Shown piece after piece: positions 17,228-24,631 of a DNA stretch of 64,000 nt; positions within the stretch are counted from its first letter, which is position 1, and the number at the start of each line of letters is the position of its first letter. Under the pieces are notes generated by a model. The model had not been told where the DNA came from. It saw nothing but the letters and a program-made list of their open reading frames with translations, and did no database searches. Origin of the DNA: Sphingomonas hankyongi (GTDB lineage Bacteria; Pseudomonadota; Alphaproteobacteria; Sphingomonadales; Sphingomonadaceae); contig NZ_JAMGBE010000001.1 in NCBI RefSeq assembly GCF_023516575.1, positions 620,001-684,000 on the forward strand, written 5' to 3'. The position numbers and the translations under genes were made by a program.

Positions 17228-17809
17228 TTATAGCCTTCGCGTCGGCAGCATCCGCTGCAGGACGCGGTCGCGCAGCACATAATGATGATAGAGCGCGGCC
17301 AGGGCATGCAGCACGGCGATGATCACGATCGCCCAGCCGATCCATTCGTGAAGCTCGCGCAGCTCACCTCGAAGCGGCCGCGCGATCTCGCCAATCAGCG
17401 GCGGGATGCCGAGCCCGAAGAATTCCATCGGCCGGCCCGCTCCCCAGCGGAAGGTGAAACCGAGCACGGCCTCGGCCGCCAGCAGACCGTAGAGCAGGTA
17501 ATGCGTGCCCTTGGACGCCAGCTTGACCCAGCCTGCCTCGAGCGAGGGCACCTGATGGCCGGGGATCCAGCGCCACACGAGCCGCGCGAGGATGACGGCG
17601 GTGAGCAGCACGCCGAAGGACATGTGCGTGCCCTCCATCAATTCCTTGGCGGGCTTGGCGAACCAGTCCCACGTCTCTGCTAGCGCGAAGTTGGCGAACA
17701 CCAGGAATGCGGTCGCCCAATGCAGCGCTACGGCCACATTGTCGTAGTTCGTGCCGTCATCGCCGGCGGCGATGCGGGTGGCTGTGTCGAAGGAAGTTTG
17801 ATCGGTCAT
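17228..17809 (-). CDS. Cytochrome b561-type membrane protein
   Basis: The 193-residue protein has four predicted membrane helices, including VALHWATAFLVFANFALA, MSFGVLLTAVILARLVW, YLLYGLLAAEAVLGF and EWIGWAIVIIAVLHALAAL. The haem-ligand histidines are in VALHWAT, THMSFG, GTHYLLYG and LHALAALYHHY. This matches the di-haem cytochrome b561 family (CybB type), which passes electrons across the inner membrane or protects against superoxide. It starts at ATG 17809, divergent from the CocE-like hydrolase. Confidence 0.92.
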   Translation of the reverse strand: MTDQTSFDTATRIAAGDDGTNYDNVAVALHWATAFLVFANFALAETWDWFAKPAKELMEGTHMSFGVLLTAVILARLVWRWIPGHQVPSLEAGWVKLASKGTHYLLYGLLAAEAVLGFTFRWGAGRPMEFFGLGIPPLIGEIARPLRGELRELHEWIGWAIVIIAVLHALAALYHHYVLRDRVLQRMLPTRRL

Positions 17810-17912
17810 CTTCTCGGCGCCTAGCGGCTCAAGCGCTTATTGCAAGCGATTCGCAACAATGGCCGTGTTGCCGCCCTGGCAGGTGCGTGCGATGAGCCGC
17901 GCGGGGAGTGAT

Positions 17913-19868
17913 ATGCGCTGGAAGCCGATCCCATTCATCGCCGTCATCCTCGCGATAGCGGCGCCGATCGCGGCGCAGGTCCAGCAGGCGGTCGAGCCGG
18001 CGGTCCAGCCCGGTGGCGACATTCCGCGCGATTTCCGCGCCCCCCTGCGACCGCGCGCTCTTGCGCTTCCGGCCCCGCCTCGGCCGGGGTCCGACCTGCA
18101 ATATCTGCGCCGCGAGGCGATGATCCCGATGCGCGACGGCGCGCGGCTCTACACGGTGCTCATCGTTCCTCGCGGTGCCAGGAAGGCGCCGATCCTGCTC
18201 GACCGGACCCCTTATTCCGCGGCGAGGGCCGCCGCGCGCGGAGCCGGCCCCTGGCCCGAGAACATCCTGTCACCCCTGTTCGCGGAGCTGATCCGCGCCG
18301 GCTACATCGTCGCCCTGCAGGACGTTCGCGGCAAATATCGCTCAGAGGGCGACTACGTGATGAACCGGCCCCTGCGCGGCCCGCTCAACCCGACCGATGT
18401 CGATCATTCCACGGATGCTTACGACACGATCGACTGGCTGGTCCGCAACGTGCGGGAAGGCAACGGGCGCGTCGGCGTGATCGGGACCAGCTACGACGGC
18501 TTCACCGCGGCAATGGCGCTGGTGAACCCGCACCCGGCGCTCAAAGCGGCGGTGCCGATCAACCCTATGGTCGACGTCTGGAAGGGCGACGACTGGTTCC
18601 ACAACGGCGCCTTCCGCCAGTCGATGGTCAGCTATGTCTACGGCCAGACGGCCGCGCGCGATTCCGACCAGGAAAGCTTTCCCGGCGGGACCGACGACTA
18701 CAATGCCTTCCTGCGCTACGGGTCGGCAGCGGAATATGGGCGGGCGCTCGGAATGGAGCGCATGCCCTTCTGGCGGAGGCTCCTGCGTCACCCCGATTAC
18801 GACGCCTACTGGCGGCAGCAGGCCGTCGACAGAATCCTTGCCCGCACCGGGCTGACCGTCCCGACCCTGATCGTCGGCAGCCTGTGGGACCAGGAGGACA
18901 TTTACGGGGCCGCCGCCCTGTTCCAGGCGATGAAAGGCAGCGGCAAGGCCCGTTTCGCGCTCGGTCCCTGGTACCATGGGCAGGTCAATTATCCGGGCGT
19001 TTCCCTCGGCCAGCTCGACTGGGGCACGGACACGGCGCGCTGGTTCCGCCTCAACGTCATGATCCCGTTCCTCGACGCGGAGCTGAAGGGCGGGCCAGCG
19101 GCCAATGTCGCTCGCGTCACCGCTTTCGAAGTTGGGCCCAACCAGTGGCGCCGCCTCGACGACTGGCCGCCCGCCTGCCTGCGCGGTTGCGGACGCAGCC
19201 TTACCGCCCTGCATCTCTCCGACAGGTCTCGCCTGGCCTTCGACGAGCCCGGAGCAAACGGATCCGACACCTATGTCTCCGATCCCGCCCGCCCGGTGCC
19301 CTACCGTCCGCAGCCGAGCCTTTCGCCCTGGGCCAAGGGGTCGACCTGGCCCTACTGGCTCGTCGACAGCCAGCGCTATCTCGAAGGGCGCAGCGACGTC
19401 CTCACTTACTCCAGCGCGCCGCTCACCGCGCCACTGAAGCTCGCCGGAACCCCGCTGGTGCACCTTGTCGCCTCCACGACCGGCACCGACAGCGACTGGG
19501 TGGTGAAGCTGATCGACGTCTATCCCGACGCCTACCCGGCGAAACCTCTGCTCGGGGGCTACCGCCTGCCGATCGCGATGGAGGTGATGCGCGGCCGTTA
19601 CCGCGACGATCCGTCAAAGCCCAAGGCCGTGCCAGCGAACCAGCCCGTCACTTACGAGTTCGCGCTCCCGGCGATCAGCTACACCGTCCAGCCCGGACAT
19701 CGCCTGATGGTCCAGGTCCAGTCGAGCTGGTTCCCGCTCTACGACCGCAACCCGCAGACCTTCGTCCCCAATATCTTCTTTGCGAAGGCGAGCGATTATC
19801 GCACCGCGACGCAGCGCATCTTCTACGGCCCGTCCGGCACGTGGATCGGGCTGCCCGTTGTGAAGTGA
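17913..19868 (+). CDS. Secreted CocE/NonD-family hydrolase (X-Pro dipeptidyl peptidase-like)
   Basis: The 651-residue protein has a signal peptide (MRWKPIPFIAVILAIAAPIAA), then an alpha/beta-hydrolase domain with PMRDGARLYTVLIVP, IVALQDVRGKYRSEG and the nucleophile elbow GTSYDGFTAAMAL. It ends with a C-terminal jelly-roll domain (VHLVASTTGTDSDWVVKL, QPGHRLMVQVQSSWFP). Members hydrolyse acyl esters, beta-lactam side chains or peptides with proline or glutarate groups. I choose ATG 17913 because GGGAG lies 5 bases upstream; ATG 17892 is an alternative. It is followed by tRNA-Trp. Confidence 0.92.
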   Translation: MRWKPIPFIAVILAIAAPIAAQVQQAVEPAVQPGGDIPRDFRAPLRPRALALPAPPRPGSDLQYLRREAMIPMRDGARLYTVLIVPRGARKAPILLDRTPYSAARAAARGAGPWPENILSPLFAELIRAGYIVALQDVRGKYRSEGDYVMNRPLRGPLNPTDVDHSTDAYDTIDWLVRNVREGNGRVGVIGTSYDGFTAAMALVNPHPALKAAVPINPMVDVWKGDDWFHNGAFRQSMVSYVYGQTAARDSDQESFPGGTDDYNAFLRYGSAAEYGRALGMERMPFWRRLLRHPDYDAYWRQQAVDRILARTGLTVPTLIVGSLWDQEDIYGAAALFQAMKGSGKARFALGPWYHGQVNYPGVSLGQLDWGTDTARWFRLNVMIPFLDAELKGGPAANVARVTAFEVGPNQWRRLDDWPPACLRGCGRSLTALHLSDRSRLAFDEPGANGSDTYVSDPARPVPYRPQPSLSPWAKGSTWPYWLVDSQRYLEGRSDVLTYSSAPLTAPLKLAGTPLVHLVASTTGTDSDWVVKLIDVYPDAYPAKPLLGGYRLPIAMEVMRGRYRDDPSKPKAVPANQPVTYEFALPAISYTVQPGHRLMVQVQSSWFPLYDRNPQTFVPNIFFAKASDYRTATQRIFYGPSGTWIGLPVVK

Positions 19869-19870
19869 CC

Positions 19871-19898
19871 TTGCGCCTTGCGCCGGCGCTGGCTACCT
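19871..19898 (+). promoter_or_regulatory. Candidate sigma-70 promoter of tRNA-Trp/secE/nusG
   Basis: TTGCGC at 19871-19876 is followed after 16 bases by CTACCT at 19893-19898. Transcription would start a few bases before the tRNA at 19912. The boxes resemble others proposed here at 25616-25643 and 51118-51145, which have the same 16-base spacer. Confidence 0.4.
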
Positions 19899-19911
19899 CG
19901 CGCGACGGCCT

Positions 19912-19987
19912 AGGAGTGTAGCTCAGTTGGTAGAGCATCGGTCTCCAAAACCGAGGGCCGGGGGTTCGAGTCCCTCCACTCCTGCCA
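19912..19987 (+). tRNA. tRNA-Trp (anticodon CCA)
   Basis: The 76-base gene folds as a cloverleaf. The acceptor stem is AGGAGTG/CACTCCT, the D arm GCTCAGTTGGTAGAGC, and the anticodon loop is CTCCAAA with CCA anticodon. The T arm contains GGTTCGAGTCC, and the encoded 3' end is GCCA. It lies just upstream of secE-nusG, a common arrangement for tRNA-Trp. Confidence 0.97.
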
Positions 19988-20094
19988 CGCCTTCATCTTG
20001 AAGACTCGGACAACCGACGCTAAGTCGCATCCCAGCCCCGCCGGCCCGAGAGGTCCGCGGGGCGCTTTTCTATCTGCAAGAGAGCATCGAGACA

Positions 20095-20292
20095 GTGGCG
20101 AGAACGAGCGTCGGCGAATTTGTCAGGCAGGTCCGCGCCGAGACCGCGAAAGTCCACTGGCCGACCCGCAAGGAAACGGTCGCGACCGCGATCATGGTGA
20201 TGATCATGGCGCTCCTGCTCGCGACCTTCTTCTTCGGCGTCGACGCGTTCTTCTCGACGCTCGTCAAGTTCCTGCTCGGCCTCCTCGGCTAA
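20095..20292 (+). CDS. secE: Preprotein translocase subunit SecE
   Basis: This 65-residue inner-membrane protein is the small essential SecYEG subunit. It has the conserved amphipathic segment VRAETAKVHWPTRKETVATA followed by one membrane helix (VMIMALLLATFFFGVDAFF). It starts at GTG 20095 and precedes nusG by 31 bases, the usual order. Confidence 0.95.
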   Translation: MARTSVGEFVRQVRAETAKVHWPTRKETVATAIMVMIMALLLATFFFGVDAFFSTLVKFLLGLLG

Positions 20293-20323
20293 GCGCACAC
20301 AACGTTATTCAAGGCACAGACCC

Positions 20324-20863
20324 ATGTCCCGCTGGTACATCATCCACGCTTATTCCGGTTTCGAGAACAAGGTCCGCGACGCGATCAACAGCGAAGCGAA
20401 CCGTCTCGGCCTCACGTCCTTCGTCGAGCAGATCGAGGTGCCGACCGAAACGGTGACCGAGATCAAGCGCGGCAAGAAGGTGCAGTCGGAGCGCAAGTTC
20501 ATGCCCGGCTACGTCCTCGCCAAGCTCGAGCTCAACGACCAGGTCTACCACCTCGTCAAGAACACGCCGAAGGTGACCGGCTTCCTCGGCCCCAACGGCA
20601 AGCCGCAGCCGATTCCGGACGCGCAGGCCGCGCGCATGCTCGACAGCAGCGAAGCGAGCGCGGCCCACGCGCCCAAGCAGAAGATCAGCATCGACTATGA
20701 GATCGGCGACTCGGTCAAGGTCCTCGACGGCCCGTTCGCGAGCTTCAACGGAGTGGTGGAGGAGCTCGACTTCGACCGCAGCCGCGTGAAGGTCTCGGTG
20801 AGCATCTTCGGCCGCGCGACTCCGGTCGAGCTCGAGTTCGAACAAGTGGAAAGGGTGAAATAG
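20324..20863 (+). CDS. nusG: Transcription termination/antitermination protein NusG
   Basis: The 179-residue protein binds RNA polymerase and Rho. It begins SRWYIIHAYSGFENKVRDA (NGN domain), contains RKFMPGYVLAKLELND, and ends with a KOW domain (IGDSVKVLDGPFASFNGVVE). A strong rho-independent terminator follows at 20926-20953, so rplK is not in the same simple transcript. Confidence 0.98.
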   Translation: MSRWYIIHAYSGFENKVRDAINSEANRLGLTSFVEQIEVPTETVTEIKRGKKVQSERKFMPGYVLAKLELNDQVYHLVKNTPKVTGFLGPNGKPQPIPDAQAARMLDSSEASAAHAPKQKISIDYEIGDSVKVLDGPFASFNGVVEELDFDRSRVKVSVSIFGRATPVELEFEQVERVK

Positions 20864-20883
20864 CCAGCGGCTATTCCCACTTT

Positions 20884-20913
20884 CGTCATCCCGGACTTGA
20901 TCCGGGATCCAGC
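20884..20913. repeat. Intergenic palindromic element with CTTGATCCGGG core
   Basis: ATCCCGGA (20888-20895) pairs with TCCGGGAT (20901-20908) around a 5-base loop. The 3' part, CTTGATCCGGGATCCAGC, recurs at 22140-22157 with one base changed. This is a short dispersed extragenic palindrome between nusG and its terminator. Confidence 0.65.
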
Positions 20914-20925
20914 TCATCAAACACC

Positions 20926-20953
20926 AAAAGGGCCGCTTCCGCGGCCCTTTTCT
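20926..20953 (+). terminator. Rho-independent terminator after nusG
   Basis: A perfect AAAAGGGCCGC / GCGGCCCTTTT stem with loop TTCC ends in a T-rich stretch. It ends the secE-nusG transcript. Its A-rich left side means it could also work toward the minus strand. Confidence 0.85.
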
Positions 20954-20984
20954 GTTACAGGGATTGCTGAAGGGGGGCGCATTC

Positions 20985-21170
20985 ATGGCCAGCGGCGAGA
21001 AATTCGAACGCCACCGCCAGCCCTGGCGGCAGGACGAGATCCAGAAGCTTCACCAGCTCGCCGGCAAGGGCATGAGCGTCCGCGCCATCGCCAAGGCGCT
21101 CACCCGCAGCGAGGAAAGCGTCAAGGACCGCGCCAAGGCGGATCGGCTGAGGATCAGCAAGCTGAGATAG
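20985..21170 (+). CDS. Small SANT/Myb-like helix-turn-helix protein
   Basis: The 61-residue basic protein starts MASGEKFERHRQPWRQDE. It has a three-helix DNA-binding pattern (WRQDEIQKLHQLAGKGMS, VRAIAKALTRSEESVKDRA) typical of SANT/Myb or recombinase-like HTH domains. Nothing else is fused to it. It lies 31 bases after the nusG terminator, so it has its own promoter or depends on read-through. Target unknown. I use ATG 20985; an upstream TTG would add 7 residues. Confidence 0.68.
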   Translation: MASGEKFERHRQPWRQDEIQKLHQLAGKGMSVRAIAKALTRSEESVKDRAKADRLRISKLR

Positions 21171-21475
21171 GTCAGAGCCCTGACTATTGTCAGGAGCGCG
21201 CTTCGCCATGCTTAGAATTCCCTGTCCTACAGCCCGCCATCTGTGATCTAGAATCGCGGATGAGCGCGGCGATCTTCAAAGGTCACAAAGTGGACGAAGT
21301 AGAAGGAGCCCCCGATTCATTCACTTCGCGTGCGCCGCTGCGCGGACGGCACGCGCAGCAAAGGTCACAGCAAAGTCAACTTCGGATGCGCGCCCGCAAG
21401 AGGGAAAGGCCAGTTCAGGACGCTCGCGGCACAGTCAATTTGGTCAACTTCGCGAGGCGCGACATCAGCAGCAGG
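21171..21475. other. 305-base intergenic region with short direct repeats
   Basis: No convincing gene is visible. The 11-base sequence CAAAGGTCACA occurs at 21277-21287 and again at 21359-21369. The 10-mer GTCAACTTCG occurs twice within about 70 bases further on, near 21376 and 21440. A 6-bp hairpin CCTGAC/GTCAGG lies near 21179-21195. The GGTCAC/GTCAAC repeats could be a degenerate array of regulator half-sites or decayed sequence. I cannot tell which. Confidence 0.35.
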
Positions 21476-21871
21476 TCAGAGGAACTTCTGCGCCTGCTTG
21501 AGCACCATGCCGCACGCCTGCGACTTCATGTCGCCGCTGAGGCTTCCGAGCGACAAGGCATTGCCGCTCTTGCCGGTCAGGATGTTGCCCGCCTGCCCCG
21601 CAGTATAGCCGCTCGACCCCGCGACGCCGGGCTTCTTGGTCAGGCTGCTCAGCACGTTGGTCGCTCCGCCCGCGCTCGCGCCGCCGAGCAAATTGTTCTG
21701 CAGGCAATAGCCGAGCACTCCGGCGGCATTGCCCATGCCCATCGAGGAAATGCCGGACAGGCCGCCAAGCCCGCCCATGCCGGGGAGGGACGGGAATTGC
21801 GCCGAAGCGGGGGCGGAGGCGGAGGCGGCGGCGAATGCAGCGAAGAGGAGAAAAGCCCTGGATCTGGTCAT
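21476..21871 (-). CDS. Periplasmic DUF2501 (YjjA-like) protein
   Basis: The 131-residue protein has a signal peptide (SRAFLLFAAFAAASASAPASA), a Gly/Met/Leu-rich low-complexity segment (GMGGLGGLSGISSMGMG), then the DUF2501 pattern: AGVLGYCLQNNLLGG, GYTAGQAGNILTG and KSQACGMVLKQAQKFL. Two cysteines are conserved in the family and could form a disulfide. The function is unknown. The E. coli member is YjjA. It is transcribed away from rplK. Confidence 0.78.
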   Translation of the reverse strand: MTRSRAFLLFAAFAAASASAPASAQFPSLPGMGGLGGLSGISSMGMGNAAGVLGYCLQNNLLGGASAGGATNVLSSLTKKPGVAGSSGYTAGQAGNILTGKSGNALSLGSLSGDMKSQACGMVLKQAQKFL

Positions 21872-22000
21872 GGCTGGGTTCCTTTCGCGTTCCGCGCTAG
21901 GACCGGGCCGCTGGGCGCGAAATCAGGGACAGCACCGATGCCCTTCACTTCAGCGACTTTTTCCCTTAAGGGCGCGCCCTTCCGGACATTCGGAGTGTCG

Positions 22001-22065
22001 TTCCCCTGCGAAGGCAGGGGTCCAGGCTTCACGTTCGGACCGGGCTCCTGCCTTCGCAGGAGCAC
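22001..22065. repeat. Head-to-head pair of intergenic palindromes
   Basis: CCTGCGAAGGCAGG (22005-22018) and its exact reverse complement CCTGCCTTCGCAGG (22047-22060) face each other across 28 bases. Each is also a small hairpin. This is the common CxTGCGAAGGCAGG extragenic element, here as a mirrored pair upstream of rplK. Confidence 0.7.
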
Positions 22066-22127
22066 GAAAAAGCTGCGGGAGGATGCCTCGGCATCCGCTT
22101 GGACCGCTAAACTTCGACGTCTTCGTC

Positions 22128-22157
22128 GAACCCCGGGCACTTGATCCGGGGTCCAGC
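22128..22157. repeat. Second copy of the CTTGATCCGGG palindrome
   Basis: ACCCCGG (22130-22136) pairs with CCGGGGT (22146-22152). The tail CTTGATCCGGGGTCCAGC matches the element at 20884-20913 with one change. It lies 23 bases before the rplK start codon, so it will be part of, or just before, the rplK leader. Confidence 0.65.
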
Positions 22158-22179
22158 GAGACAAAACGAGAGTGAGACC

Positions 22180-22611
22180 ATGGCAAAGAAAATCACCGGC
22201 TATATCAAGCTGCAGGTGCCCGCGGGCACCGCGAACCCGGCGCCGCCGATCGGCCCGGCGCTCGGCCAGCGCGGCGTCAACATCATGGAGTTCTGCAAGG
22301 CGTTCAACGCCGCCACGCAGGAGCTTGAGAAGGGCGCACCGATCCCGACCGTCATCACCGTCTATGCGGACCGGTCGTTCAGCTTCACCACCAAGACGCC
22401 GCCCGCGTCCTTCCTGCTGAAGAAGGCGGCGAAGATCCAGAAGGGCTCCTCGGAGACCGGCAAGGCGAGCGCCGGGACGATCCGCCGTTCGCAGCTGCGC
22501 GAGATCGCGGAAGTGAAGATGAAGGACTTGAACGCCAACGACCTCGACGCGGCGTCGAAGATCATCGAAGGCAGCGCCCGCGCAATGGGCCTCGACGTGG
22601 TGGAGGGCTAA
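22180..22611 (+). CDS. rplK: 50S ribosomal protein L11
   Basis: The 143-residue protein begins [16 protein letters not shown] and has [19 protein letters not shown] and [15 protein letters not shown]11 forms the GTPase-associated centre with 23S rRNA. The start at ATG 22180 follows an AGTGAG-like site. rplA follows after 3 bases. Confidence 0.98.
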   Translation: MAKKITGYIKLQVPAGTANPAPPIGPALGQRGVNIMEFCKAFNAATQELEKGAPIPTVITVYADRSFSFTTKTPPASFLLKKAAKIQKGSSETGKASAGTIRRSQLREIAEVKMKDLNANDLDAASKIIEGSARAMGLDVVEG

Positions 22612-22614
22612 GAG

Positions 22615-23310
22615 ATGGCGAAGCTGACGAAGAGGCAGAAGGCCCTGACCGCGGTCGACCGCGAGAAGTTCTACGGCGTCGATGAGGCGATCAGCCTCGT
22701 GAAGTCCAACGCGACCGCCAAGTTCGACGAAACCGTCGAGGTCGCGCTGAACCTGGGCGTCGACCCGCGCCACGCGGACCAGATGGTGCGCGGCGTGGTC
22801 AACCTCCCCAAGGGTACCGGCAAGACCGTGCGCGTCGCCGTGTTCGCCAAGGGCGGCAAGGCCGACGAGGCCAAGGCCGCAGGCGCGGACGTCGTGGGCG
22901 CCGAGGACCTGATGGAGACCATCCAGGGCGGCACGATCGATTTCGACCGCGTCATCGCGACCCCGGACATGATGGGCGTCGTCGGGCGCCTCGGTAAGGT
23001 GCTGGGCCCCAAGGGGCTGATGCCGAACCCGAAGCTCGGCACCGTCACCATGGACGTCACCAAGGCGGTGACCGACGCCAAGTCGGGCCAGGTCGAGTTC
23101 CGCGTCGAGAAGGCGGGCATCGTCCACGCCGGGATCGGCAAGGCGAGCTTCTCCGAGGACGACCTCAAGGAGAATTTCCGCGCGTTCATGGATGCGATCA
23201 TCAAGAACAAGCCGTCGGGAGCGAAGGGCAAGTTCGTGAAGAAGCTTTCGGTGTCCTCGTCCATGGGCCCGGGCGTGAAAGTTGCGCTGGAGGAGATCGC
23301 GGGAGCCTAA
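22615..23310 (+). CDS. rplA: 50S ribosomal protein L1
   Basis: The 231-residue protein forms the L1 stalk and in many bacteria represses its own operon by binding the rplK leader. It has [34 protein letters not shown], and the signature [17 protein letters not shown]. It is followed by a terminator, so here rplKA is separated from rplJL. Confidence 0.98.
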   Translation: MAKLTKRQKALTAVDREKFYGVDEAISLVKSNATAKFDETVEVALNLGVDPRHADQMVRGVVNLPKGTGKTVRVAVFAKGGKADEAKAAGADVVGAEDLMETIQGGTIDFDRVIATPDMMGVVGRLGKVLGPKGLMPNPKLGTVTMDVTKAVTDAKSGQVEFRVEKAGIVHAGIGKASFSEDDLKENFRAFMDAIIKNKPSGAKGKFVKKLSVSSSMGPGVKVALEEIAGA

Positions 23311-23338
23311 GTGCTTCTCGCAACTGCGAAAAAATGGA

Positions 23339-23366
23339 GGCCGGGCGGAAACGTCCGGCCTTCTTC
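23339..23366 (+). terminator. Rho-independent terminator after rplA
   Basis: GGCCGGGCG pairs with CGTCCGGCC (one G-T wobble) around a GAAA tetraloop and is followed by TTCTTCG. It ends the rplK-rplA transcript before the outer-membrane protein genes. Confidence 0.78.
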
Positions 23367-23444
23367 GTCTCGGGTCGTCGCCTCGTGCCAACGGTTCGGC
23401 TGTGTCGTGAATGCAACAGTTTTCTACAGAGTCACCCCATCAGG

Positions 23445-23459
23445 TTGTTGCACTGCAAC
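23445..23459 (+). promoter_or_regulatory. Palindromic operator-like motif upstream of outer-membrane gene 1
   Basis: TTGTTGCACTGCAAC contains the palindrome TTGCACTGCAA. Two similar 15-mers lie before the paralogous gene, at 24513-24527 and 24543-24557. Consensus WTGYTGCRCYGCAAS. It lies 70 bases before the ATG at 23530. A shared transcription factor site is inferred. TGC-N-GCA palindromes are known for PhaR-type regulators, but I have no direct evidence for which protein binds. Confidence 0.45.
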
Positions 23460-23529
23460 CAAAGCGGAAGGTCTTTGTTCGGGGGTTCGAACAGGGGTTC
23501 ATCTTCAACCACAAAAGGGGTCTATCCTC

Positions 23530-24429
23530 ATGCGTAAACTTTGGCTTGCTACCGCCGCAGCGGTTGCCGTCGTGGCGACTCCCGCCGCGGCTCGCGACGG
23601 TTCCGGCTACATCGGACTGGAAGGCGGCGTGCTCTTCCCGAAGGACCAGGACATTGATGCCGTGGTCGACTTCGACGACAATACCGACGTCGCCGACGTC
23701 GTCGCCGACAATGTTGCCGGCCTCGACTTCAACACCGGCTATGACCTCGACCTCGTGGGCGGTTACGACTTCGGCATGTTCCGCCTCGAAGCAGAGGTCG
23801 GCTACAAGCGCGCCAAGAACGACAACATCACGCTCGACGCGGATGTGCTTGACGAGATCAACGCCGGTGCGGGCACCGACTTCACCAACGAAGATCTCGA
23901 CCTCGGCGGTTCCGCCAAGGTGTGGTCGTTCATGGCCAACGGCCTGCTCGACTTCGGCGGCAACGGCGGCGTCGGCGGCTATGTCGGCGGCGGTTTCGGT
24001 CGCGCCAGCGTCAAGGAATTCGGCGACAGCGACAGCGCCTGGGCGTGGCAGCTCCTCGCCGGCGTCTACGCGCCGGTCAGCAGCAATATCGATGTGGGCC
24101 TGAAGTATCGCTACTTCCACACCGGAAAGCTGAATTATTCGGACAGCTTCGCCTTCGACGCGACCGACACCGGCGTCAGCGGAGGTGTCGCGACCTTCGG
24201 CATCAACGATCACTTCAGCTCGCACAGCCTTCTCGCGAGCCTGATCTACAACTTCGGCGCGGCCGCTGCTCCGCCGCCTCCGCCGCCTCCGCCTCCGCCT
24301 CCGCCGCCGGCTCCTCCGGCGACGCAGACCTGCCCGGACGGGTCGGTGATCCTGGCGACGAGCGCATGCCCGGCTCCGCCGCCTCCGCCTCCGCCGCCGC
24401 CGGTCGAGCGCGGCGAGCGCGGACGCTAA
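23530..24429 (+). CDS. Outer-membrane beta-barrel protein with proline-rich tail, first of a tandem pair
   Basis: The 299-residue protein has a signal peptide (MRKLWLATAAAVAVVATPAAA) and an OmpA-like 8-strand barrel. Typical strands are GYIGLEGGVLFP, YDLDLVGGYDFGMFRLEAEV, WAWQLLAGVYAPVSSNIDVG and KYRYFHTG, with the last strand SSHSLLASLIYNF. The barrel is followed by a run of prolines, the two-Cys segment TQTCPDGSVILATSACP, more prolines and the end VERGERGR. The usual OmpA peptidoglycan-binding domain is absent. The two cysteines could form a disulfide in the periplasm. The gene has its own upstream region and terminator and interrupts the ribosomal-protein cluster. Confidence 0.88.
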   Translation: MRKLWLATAAAVAVVATPAAARDGSGYIGLEGGVLFPKDQDIDAVVDFDDNTDVADVVADNVAGLDFNTGYDLDLVGGYDFGMFRLEAEVGYKRAKNDNITLDADVLDEINAGAGTDFTNEDLDLGGSAKVWSFMANGLLDFGGNGGVGGYVGGGFGRASVKEFGDSDSAWAWQLLAGVYAPVSSNIDVGLKYRYFHTGKLNYSDSFAFDATDTGVSGGVATFGINDHFSSHSLLASLIYNFGAAAAPPPPPPPPPPPPPAPPATQTCPDGSVILATSACPAPPPPPPPPPVERGERGR

Positions 24430-24467
24430 GTCCCAAGCCAGCACCTACCCAAGGTCTGGCGATCGAG

Positions 24468-24511
24468 GTCCCGGGCGAGGCGTCCTGCTTCGCCCGGGAC
24501 TTTCGCTTTCT
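24468..24511 (+). terminator. Rho-independent terminator after outer-membrane gene 1
   Basis: An 11-bp perfect stem GTCCCGGGCGA (24468-24478) / TCGCCCGGGAC (24490-24500) is followed by TTTCGCTTTCT. The terminator of the paralogue is built from nearly the same stem, so it was probably duplicated with the gene. Confidence 0.8.
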
Positions 24512-24512
24512 G

Positions 24513-24557
24513 TTGCTGCGCCGCAAGAAGCGCCCCCGGTCGATGCTGCACCGCAAC
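24513..24557 (+). promoter_or_regulatory. Two operator-like 15-mers, 30 bp apart, upstream of outer-membrane gene 2
   Basis: TTGCTGCGCCGCAAG (24513-24527) and ATGCTGCACCGCAAC (24543-24557) are offset by exactly 30 bases, close to three helical turns. Both match the site at 23445-23459. This phasing fits cooperative binding of a dimeric regulator to one face of the DNA, which is inference. Confidence 0.45.
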
Positions 24558-24631
24558 AATTTAGTGGATTGTTACCGTCCGGCGAACTAACCGGCCCCTG
24601 CTCCCTCGGGAGTTAGTAAAAGGGGTTATAA

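Noticed and set aside
18342-19463. 373-codon minus-strand frame inside the CocE-like hydrolase gene
   Set aside because: The plus-strand frame carries all hydrolase motifs; the minus frame is its shadow.
21868-23391. 507-codon minus-strand frame across rplK and rplA
   Set aside because: It is antisense to two certain ribosomal-protein genes and shows only GC-driven composition.
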